Shown one piece after another: positions 58,060-64,000 of a DNA stretch of 64,000 bases (position 1 is its first letter; each line of letters opens with the position of its first letter). The notes under the pieces were generated by a model that was given only the letters and a program-made list of their open reading frames with translations, was not told where the DNA came from and did not search any database. This stretch comes from Dyella sp. OK004 (GTDB taxonomy: Bacteria > Pseudomonadota > Gammaproteobacteria > Xanthomonadales > Rhodanobacteraceae). The stretch is from NCBI RefSeq assembly GCF_900114495.1, contig NZ_FOZI01000006.1:88369-152368 (forward strand), in the 5' to 3' direction. The position numbers and the translations under genes are program-made.

Positions 58060-60207
58060 TCAGGCTTTTTTTCCCTTAACCGGCGCCACCACTTTCGCCG
58101 GCGCCCGCATCTGCTCCAGCACGGTCGTGCAGGTATTCGGCGCATCCTGATGACTCATCGCCACCAGCGGCAGCAAGGCCGCCGCCGGTGCCGCGAGCAC
58201 ACCCAGCGCCAGCGCACCGCCGCCGCGCAGCAGCAGCGGGCCGGTCTGCACGCCTACGTCCGGATTCTTCAGTGTGCCCTTCACGTACAGCGGCGAACGC
58301 AGCGAGAACACGCGGAAGCCCTTGGTGTGTGGTTTCACGTCCAGATTCAGCCGTTCGTCGGTGAAGTTCACCGTGCCTTCGATATTGATCACCGCGTCTT
58401 CCGTGTCGAACACGAACAGGCGCGTGTCGAAGAGGCCGTTGTTGGCACCGAGGTCGGCGGCGGCGCAATTGATCTTGACCACCTTGTCGCCGAACAGTTT
58501 GCCGATGACGATGTTGCCGACATTGAGGCCTGCGGTTTCGAGCAGATTCTTGCTGATCGCGCCGTCGTTCATTAGCAGCTTGAGTTCGCCATTGGCGCTG
58601 CCGAGCAGGGCGGCCACCGAATTACCGCGCGCGGCGAGGGATGCGTCGCCGTTGATCTCACCGAAGCTGGTGTTCATCACATCGACGGTGGGAAATAGCT
58701 GCTTGATCTTGAGCCGGCGCGCATTGAGCTTGAGCGCGCCGCGCATTGCCGCCTGGCTGCCATCAAGCTGGATATTGCTGGTCACCGTGCCGCCGGCCAT
58801 GCCGAAATTCAGTGGATCCAGACGCAGCACGCCGTTGTCCAGCAGCAGATGCGTGTTGAGGCTGTCGATCGGCAGATCCTTGCCGCGCACGATGCGCGCG
58901 CCGGTGAAGTTCACGTCGGCATCCATGGTCTTCCAGCGCTCGGTACGGAACGGCTCCACCGGCAGCACTTTGTCCGCCGGTTGTGGTGTGGCGTCGCCGC
59001 GCTGTTGCTTCTCGGCATTGCTGTCGGCGCCGATCAGCGGCGCCAGGTCGGCGAACTGCAGCAGCTGTGAGCGCAATTTGCCGCTCAGCTTGGGACGGTC
59101 ACCGCCGGTGGCAAATTCCAGGCTGCCGGCCAGGTCGCTGCCGCCGACGCGGCCATGGAAATCGCGATAGCTGAAGTGGCTGCTGTTGCGATGCAGCTCC
59201 GCCTGCAGCCGGCCCTCGGTGGCATACGGTGGCGTGTCGGGCAGGGTGAGGCCGGTGATCGGATACAGCTTGGCCATACTGCTGCCGGAGAACCACAGCT
59301 TCAGATCGAGCGCACCCAGATGCACCGGATCGGTCAGCGTGCCGACCAGGGCGATATGGCTGTCGCCGATGTGCACATCCGCCTGCACCGGGAAGGGGCG
59401 GTCGGCTTCCTGCAGCGCGATCACGCCACCGGTCCTGCCGTTGCCCTTCAGCGGGGTGCCCTGATAAGTGCCCTCTACCTGCCACGCGAACAGATAGCTG
59501 GTGGCCGATGCCGCGCCGCCGAGTTTGTCTTCCTCTTTTTCCTTGGCATTCGCCAGCGCTTTCTTCGCGGCGCTGCCCGCGCTGCGGCCGGCTTGCTCGC
59601 GTGCATCGGTGGCCTGCTGCGCCATGATCTGATCGAAGGGGATCGCCTGTTGTAACGGCTCCACCGTTACCTTGAGCTTGACCTTGCTGGCCGCGTCGTC
59701 GACGGTGATCAGGCCGCGGTCGAAACCGATGGCACGCAGATCAAGCTGCCAGGCGGACGGTTCGCTGCTCTGCGGCAAGGCGAAGTCCCAGCTCGCACGC
59801 CCCTTGGCATCGCGCTCGGCATCCACCACCGGATGCTCCAGCTGCAGGCTGGGAATCACAATGCGATGCGTGAGCAAGGGCAGGGGCGCCAGACGGAAAC
59901 GCACAGCATCGAGCTGCGCGAACTGTGGCTGCTTCGCCCAATCGGGGTTGGCCACGCGGATATCGCGCGCTACGAACTCCGGCCATGGCACCAGCGCGCG
60001 GAGTCCGCCTTCGGTCGGTTCGCGCCGCCATGCCACGGAGAGATCGCCCTGGATCGCAAAAGACCGGCCGATGGCCTGGCTCACTTTCTCGTTGATGCCC
60101 GGCTTGATGCGGTTCCAGTCGTAAGTGGCGACCACCACCACGGCGATGGCCAGCACCATGAATGGCACGGCGGCGATCCATAACAACACCTTGCGGCTGC
60201 GCTTCAT
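58060..60207 (-). CDS. AsmA-family protein
   Basis: A 715-residue inner-membrane-anchored periplasmic protein of the AsmA/YhdP/TamB-like group. The N-terminal helix (about 9-27, WIAAVPFMVLAIAVVVVA) is followed by the AsmA N-terminal domain (RIKPGINEKVSQAIGRSFAIQGDLSVAW), and the repeat-rich region ends with the family signature GEINGDASLAARGNSVAALLGSANGELKLLMNDGAISKNLLETAGL and a late hydrophobic PAAALLPLVAM stretch. Such proteins move phospholipids or influence outer-membrane assembly. It is a single gene with terminator-like repeats downstream. Confidence 0.87.
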   Translation of the reverse strand: MKRSRKVLLWIAAVPFMVLAIAVVVVATYDWNRIKPGINEKVSQAIGRSFAIQGDLSVAWRREPTEGGLRALVPWPEFVARDIRVANPDWAKQPQFAQLDAVRFRLAPLPLLTHRIVIPSLQLEHPVVDAERDAKGRASWDFALPQSSEPSAWQLDLRAIGFDRGLITVDDAASKVKLKVTVEPLQQAIPFDQIMAQQATDAREQAGRSAGSAAKKALANAKEKEEDKLGGAASATSYLFAWQVEGTYQGTPLKGNGRTGGVIALQEADRPFPVQADVHIGDSHIALVGTLTDPVHLGALDLKLWFSGSSMAKLYPITGLTLPDTPPYATEGRLQAELHRNSSHFSYRDFHGRVGGSDLAGSLEFATGGDRPKLSGKLRSQLLQFADLAPLIGADSNAEKQQRGDATPQPADKVLPVEPFRTERWKTMDADVNFTGARIVRGKDLPIDSLNTHLLLDNGVLRLDPLNFGMAGGTVTSNIQLDGSQAAMRGALKLNARRLKIKQLFPTVDVMNTSFGEINGDASLAARGNSVAALLGSANGELKLLMNDGAISKNLLETAGLNVGNIVIGKLFGDKVVKINCAAADLGANNGLFDTRLFVFDTEDAVINIEGTVNFTDERLNLDVKPHTKGFRVFSLRSPLYVKGTLKNPDVGVQTGPLLLRGGGALALGVLAAPAAALLPLVAMSHQDAPNTCTTVLEQMRAPAKVVAPVKGKKA

Positions 60208-60400
60208 GCTTTTCTCCCGCGCGCTGCAGAGCGCGTTCTTCCGAATGCGACAGATAACCGCAAGCGCGAAAAAATTGTGTATGCGTGGCTTTCCCTGCTC
60301 AGTAGGGATTCACGCTATAGCAGTGGATGGATTCAGCTCGGGCGCTGACATGCACGATGCACAGCGTTCGCCGGAAGCGTGGAAATCGCGGAGCGGATTT

Positions 60401-60994
60401 CTATATCGCGACGCTGACCGACAAGCGTCGGCGGAAACGATAGACCGAAGCCGGCGGCAAATTCAGCACGGCGCTGCCGATGCGTATCGCCTCCAGCCCA
60501 AGGTGTCGTAGCTCGTCGGCCGGCAGGGGACAGCGCGGGCCATAGGTGAACTGGTGAAACGCGCCGTCCTTGCGCAGCTGGCGCGAGAAAGCGCCCTCGA
60601 CAATCGCCAGCGCCTTGTCGCGCGGCATCGATAGCAGCGGCAGGCCGCTCACCACCACACCCGCGCGCTCCTCGCCAAAGATCGGCGCGGCCTCGCCCAG
60701 ATGGGCCGCATCCATGCTCAACACCTGTGCATGCGGAAAGCGCTGCAGCAACTGGCCGGCAAAACCCTGGTCCGCTTCGATCAGCGCCAGCCGATGGGCC
60801 AGCACACCCCGGCTCAGCAAGGCCTGGGTAAACACGCCGGTGCCCGGCCCCAACTCGATCACCGGGCCGCTATGCGGCCCGATATCCATCGTAATCAAGC
60901 GCGCCAGTGCAGGGCCGGAAGGCGCCACGGCGCCAACCCGCGCCGGATTGCGCAGCCAGGCTCGAAAGAACAGCAAGCTATCGGTGAGGCTCAT
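60401..60994 (-). CDS. Phospholipid N-methyltransferase-like protein
   Basis: A 197-residue class I methyltransferase. The SAM site reads VIELGPGTGVFTQALL (about 45-60) and substrate-side SGLPLLSMPRDKALAIVEGAF is typical of the PmtA/LplX family that methylates phosphatidylethanolamine in rhizobia; AFHQFTYGPRCPLP fits. Activity on a phospholipid is plausible but not shown by sequence alone. It is 133 bases from the cyclophilin gene. Confidence 0.75.
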   Translation of the reverse strand: MSLTDSLLFFRAWLRNPARVGAVAPSGPALARLITMDIGPHSGPVIELGPGTGVFTQALLSRGVLAHRLALIEADQGFAGQLLQRFPHAQVLSMDAAHLGEAAPIFGEERAGVVVSGLPLLSMPRDKALAIVEGAFSRQLRKDGAFHQFTYGPRCPLPADELRHLGLEAIRIGSAVLNLPPASVYRFRRRLSVSVAI

Positions 60995-61125
60995 CGTGCG
61001 AGGTTCCGTATCCAGTAGCGTCCGGGGTACCTGGTAGCCGGGCGGTGCCCAAGGACACCGTCCGCTTCCATCCGCCGCCTAGCTGTATAGCCGATGTCGA
61101 TGAATAAAATGTTTGCGGGCCGGCC

Positions 61126-62073
61126 TCAGGGCGCCGCCTTGGCCTCGCGTACCGGAATGGAAATGCCGCACAGGTCGATCTTGCCCGCCGGGTTCCGGTA
61201 GAAGTCGTCGCGGCGATTGCGCTTGGCCTCGATCAATGCCGCGAACGTCGTGCTATCCGTGCGCAGCACTTCGATCTTGGCGCGTTCGCTTTCCGGCAAG
61301 TCGGATGCCAACCGCACCGACTCGATCGTCACGCGCTGCTCCGGCTTGTCATAGAAACCCAGGGGCCCCGTACCGCGCGGCAAGGCCGAGAGAAACTCCA
61401 TGCCCTGCAACACCCGGCCCGCCACGGCCAGGTTGCGATCCAGTCCGCGCGGCGCCTGGCCGATCACCGCATACAGCGAACTGCCGCTACCCGTTTCCGG
61501 CCCCACATCGCGCGCCACGCCGACCATGCCATAGCAGTGCGTCAGCCACTCCTGGCCGGTGGCCTTGTCGCGCGCCACCGGAAAACCCTCCGAAAAACCC
61601 ACTTCGGGTGCGTATACATCGCCATCCGGCAACGCCGTCCACGGCAGCTTGGCATCGATGGCGCGCGTGTATTCCGGCGGCAACGTCTTCTTCGCCTTGC
61701 CCAGCGGACGCAGCTTGTTCTTGTCGCCCTTGTCGTCGTCCTCAGGATCCGCCCACTGCGTAACGAAATTGTCCTGCACCCGCACAATCGCCAGCTTGTC
61801 GAAGTAGTGCTCCTTCACCAGCGTTCGGATGTTCTCCGCATGCAACGGCGTGAAATCCGGCGCCAACTCAATCAACACCTTGCCCTGCGGCAACTGCATC
61901 TGCAGCAGATTCTTCGGATCCGGCTTGCGCCACTCCTCCGGCCTGGACTTCTCCAGCAACTCCTTAGGCGTCGGCGTTTTCGTCGCCGGAGCAGGGGTAT
62001 CCGCCTGCGCCGCCGGCAAAGCCAGCGCGCAAAGCAGAGAGAAGCCGAGCAACTTCGGAGCGAATCTGGACAT
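61126..62073 (-). CDS. Periplasmic cyclophilin-type peptidyl-prolyl isomerase
   Basis: A 315-residue protein with a signal peptide (about 1-24, AAQAD), then a proline/lysine-rich linker, then a cyclophilin domain from about 62: GKVLIELAPDFTPLHAENIRTLVKEHYFDKLAIVRVQDNFVTQWADPE, EVGFSEGFPVARD, HCYGMVGVARD and RGLDRNLAVAGRVLQGMEFLS. The insertion after the active-site region is family-typical for large periplasmic cyclophilins. It assists folding of exported proteins. ATG 62073 follows from the signal peptide. Confidence 0.88.
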   Translation of the reverse strand: MSRFAPKLLGFSLLCALALPAAQADTPAPATKTPTPKELLEKSRPEEWRKPDPKNLLQMQLPQGKVLIELAPDFTPLHAENIRTLVKEHYFDKLAIVRVQDNFVTQWADPEDDDKGDKNKLRPLGKAKKTLPPEYTRAIDAKLPWTALPDGDVYAPEVGFSEGFPVARDKATGQEWLTHCYGMVGVARDVGPETGSGSSLYAVIGQAPRGLDRNLAVAGRVLQGMEFLSALPRGTGPLGFYDKPEQRVTIESVRLASDLPESERAKIEVLRTDSTTFAALIEAKRNRRDDFYRNPAGKIDLCGISIPVREAKAAP

Positions 62074-62211
62074 GACGGACCCTGGCTGTGGTGAATCGCG
62101 ATCCGCAAAGTAACAGAGATTCCGGGGCGGATTTAAAGGTCTTTTGGCATATCGGCCGGGGCGGCGAGCAGCTGATACGGGGGAACCCTTCCATGCAATA
62201 GCAACCTCGTC

Positions 62212-62545
62212 CCGAGCACCCACCCCTCACCCCAACCCTCTCCCAGAGGGGAGAGGGAGATGTGGCGCTTCGATAAAGGCTAGGCGATCAGGCCTCGAAG
62301 AAAACCATCCCGAGGTCTGACACTGGAAAAGGCGTAGCTACAGAGCGCACCGCCTGCTTTCAGGCCATTTCTCTTTGGTTACTTTCTCTTTGGGCCAGCA
62401 AAGAGAAAGTGACTCGGACCGCGGCAGCGGTTCGAAAGCCCGCGGCAGGCGAGCCAGGGCACGCAGATGCTAAAACCGAGCGACAACGCCACTGGATGAC
62501 CAGCTTCGCTGTTGAAAAGCTCCTCCGGCCGTCGCCGGAATGACG
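62212..62545 (-). repeat. Modular repeat, copy F, joined to CCCTCTCCCC repeat (inverted)
   Basis: Minus-strand arrangement of the same compound as copy C: CACCCCAACCCTCTCCCAGA region (62212-62262) then CTCGAAGAAAACCATCCCGA, tail, GCCTG-CTTT-CAGGC hairpin (62363-62377), CATTTCTCTTTG, core ACTTTCTCTTTG (62381-62392), loop, CAAAGAGAAAGT (62399-62410), the CCGCGGCAGGCGAGCCAGGG module and a worn GTCGCCGGAATGACG end (62530-62545). Another repeat-rich CCCCCCTCTCTC stretch follows to 62640. Confidence 0.85.
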
Positions 62546-62644
62546 AATAGGAGAGGGCATCGCAAGGGCCGAAACCTCACCCAACCCCCCTCTCTCTCGC
62601 ACAAGGACTACCTTCGGGTTGCCAACGGGAGAGGAGCTAAAAGC

Positions 62645-63742
62645 TCAATGACAAGCCCCCACCCAATCCGGCGGCAAGGCCGCCAACTGCCGAGCCACCG
62701 GCAAATACCGATCATCCACCTGCGCCGCCAACCAATACAGCGTGCTGCTGGTCTTGGGGTCCCACTGGCCGCCATACCCCTTCTCCCCAACCTGCGCCCG
62801 ATCCCGATCAAACTTCACCGACGTATGCACAAACTCCTCATGCGTGCGCTCGCCAACAGCAAACGGCCGCAACCAATCCAGCGCCTTGGCCACCGAAGCC
62901 CCCTCCGGTGTGGTGTAGCGCAGCCAATCCGGATCAAACGGTTGCGCCGCGATGGCTGCCACCACCAGCGGCTGCAAGTCGTACACCACATAGTGCAGCG
63001 CATCGCGCTCCTGGAAATCGATCACCGTGCCATCGGGCCGGATGTTGTCCGCCACCTGTTTCTGGAACAGCTCACGTGCCGTCTTCAGCATCGCCGGGTC
63101 GCCAAGCGCCGCCGCCGTCATGGTGATCAGCTTGATGCGATGGCTCTGCCAATTATTGATCTGCGTGCCATGCGCAGGACTACGGAACTGATGGACGCGC
63201 GCGATATAACCCTCGCCCAGTTTGCGCAGCAGCGCACGGGTGGCATCGCGGGTCGCCGGACTCAGGCCGTTCGAGGTCAGCACATAGGCATCGATCAGGC
63301 CGTCCAGGTTGGTCTCGTCGATAGGATTGAAATCGGGCTCATACGTATGTGCCCACGCCGCGAGGTAGGCATCGACCTGTTGCAGATAGCGCCCGTCGGC
63401 ACTTAGTCGCCACGCCAGCGCGGCCTGCCGCATCAATGGCCAATCCTTCTCCGCCGCAATGCTTTCATCGCGAATGCCCTGATGCGGCAGCGTACCTTCC
63501 GTATGCAGGTGGGGCAGGGGATGTGGCTGGTCGCCGAGATGTTTTTCGGCGTCGGCCAGAATCTGCCGGGCGGAAGCATTCGGTTCACCCGCACCTGGCG
63601 CCACTGGCTGGCACATACTCACCGCGCGCGGCGGTGTCATGTCGCGGCGCACATACATCGCGGTGGCCATCGAGAGCACGGTGGTCAACCCCGCGAGTGC
63701 GCCGAATGTCAGCGCAATCTTCCTTCGGGAAACACGTCGCAT
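62645..63742 (-). CDS. Alginate lyase family protein
   Basis: A 365-residue protein with an N-terminal membrane helix or signal (about 8-30). The (alpha/alpha)-toroid of the Alginate_lyase family (PF05426) is visible: ETNLDGLIDAYVL, the catalytic-groove motif INNWQSHRIKL (the PL5 NNH/NNW region), FQKQVADNIRPDGTVIDFQERDALHYVVYDLQPLVVA with the DALHY-VYDLQPL signature of the family, and WLRPFAVGERT. It would degrade mannuronate-rich polymer or a related uronan in the periplasm. Beyond it lies repeat copy G. Confidence 0.82.
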   Translation of the reverse strand: MRRVSRRKIALTFGALAGLTTVLSMATAMYVRRDMTPPRAVSMCQPVAPGAGEPNASARQILADAEKHLGDQPHPLPHLHTEGTLPHQGIRDESIAAEKDWPLMRQAALAWRLSADGRYLQQVDAYLAAWAHTYEPDFNPIDETNLDGLIDAYVLTSNGLSPATRDATRALLRKLGEGYIARVHQFRSPAHGTQINNWQSHRIKLITMTAAALGDPAMLKTARELFQKQVADNIRPDGTVIDFQERDALHYVVYDLQPLVVAAIAAQPFDPDWLRYTTPEGASVAKALDWLRPFAVGERTHEEFVHTSVKFDRDRAQVGEKGYGGQWDPKTSSTLYWLAAQVDDRYLPVARQLAALPPDWVGACH

Positions 63743-63875
63743 GCGGCTTCGTTCCGTTCCGTGGGGGAGTGGTTAGTGTGCCGCGTGGCGGCGTGCATCG
63801 GTGCCGCGGCAAGTTTCTGCGGTCAGCGAAGAGACATCGGTGGGGCGGTGCTCTTAGAGCCCTCCAGGTTGGTGT

Positions 63876-64000
63876 ATATCGACCTGGCCGCTTACGCAGC
63901 GGGCGTTCCGCCTCGCTGCCGCGAGCCGGGTCACGTTCTCTTTGTTGGCCCAAAGAGAAAGTAACCAAAGAGAAATGGCCTGAGAGCAGGCGGCGTGCTC
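63876..64000 (+). repeat. Modular repeat, copy G (cut by window edge)
   Basis: CGACCTGGCCGCTTACGCAG and CGGGCGTTCCGCCTCGCTGC module as in copy D, core ACGTTCTCTTTG (63933-63944, one mismatch to the consensus), loop TTGGCC, CAAAGAGAAAGT (63951-63962), third arm AAAGAGAAATGG, GCCTG-AGAG-CAGGC. It runs past the right edge of the window. Confidence 0.82.

Overview
This GC-rich window fits a gammaproteobacterium of the order Xanthomonadales, most likely family Rhodanobacteraceae (Dyella, Rhodanobacter, Frateuria or a relative). The basis is the proteins: a CopL-like leader in front of copAB, a 'pathogenicity-like' small protein of the Xanthomonas type, Bpt, RlmKL, PurT, minCDE and a two-gene egtBD pathway. 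The intergenic repeats point the same way. No rRNA, tRNA, CRISPR array, prophage or transposase was recognised. Most of the window looks like ordinary chromosome.

Layout. 0-9 kb: the end of a lipoate-ligase-type gene, parC, an orphan methyltransferase, secreted TraB/GumN and proline-iminopeptidase-like proteins, then cfa, a DUF190 gene and crcB behind a recognisable fluoride riboswitch, and a divergent Bcr/CflA exporter. 9-14.6 kb: a HEAGH protein, then GNAT-minC-minD-minE as one operon, and a divergent DesK/NarL-type two-component pair. 14.7-20 kb: a membrane-anchored SRPBCC protein and a three-gene Gld-like ABC export system. 20-24.8 kb: copper delivery to cytochrome oxidase (CtaG, PCu(A)C, SCO1), small membrane proteins, and an SPFH protein co-transcribed with a ribbon-helix-helix protein. 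24.8-35 kb: transglutaminase, purT, an FMN glutamate-synthase-like protein, bpt, tesB, an AmpD-like amidase, a small hydrolase and rlmKL. 35-38.2 kb: egtB and egtD (ergothioneine). 38.5-46.2 kb: mfd, GNAT, YjbR, VOC, a CDF transporter, Slp and rlmJ. 46.7-50.5 kb: the copper operon copL-copA-copB-cytochrome c. 50.9-64 kb: a LysR-controlled MBL/oxidoreductase pair, an EamA exporter, a PadR-controlled ABC exporter, AsmA-like, PmtA-like, cyclophilin and alginate-lyase-family proteins.

The strongest non-coding signal is a modular repeat family present seven times (both orientations), all in intergenic space after 38 kb. Its core is a 12-bp perfect inverted repeat (ACTTTCTCTTTG/CAAAGAGAAAGT) followed by a third copy of the same arm, so two hairpins can compete, and then by a GCCTG/CAGGC hairpin. 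It is joined in different combinations to a GTCATTCCGG-type repeat, a CCCTCCCC...GGGGAGGG repeat, or an alternative upstream module. Other regulatory DNA worth attention: the fluoride riboswitch; a Shine-Dalgarno-sequestering hairpin and tandem GATATC sites in front of the SPFH-RHH operon; twin CGATATATCG sites between padR and the ABC exporter; a TTGATACG-N6-CGTATCAA site beside the LysR gene; and two candidate leaderless promoters (histidine kinase, copL).

All family assignments come from reading motifs and overall resemblance. No database search was run.
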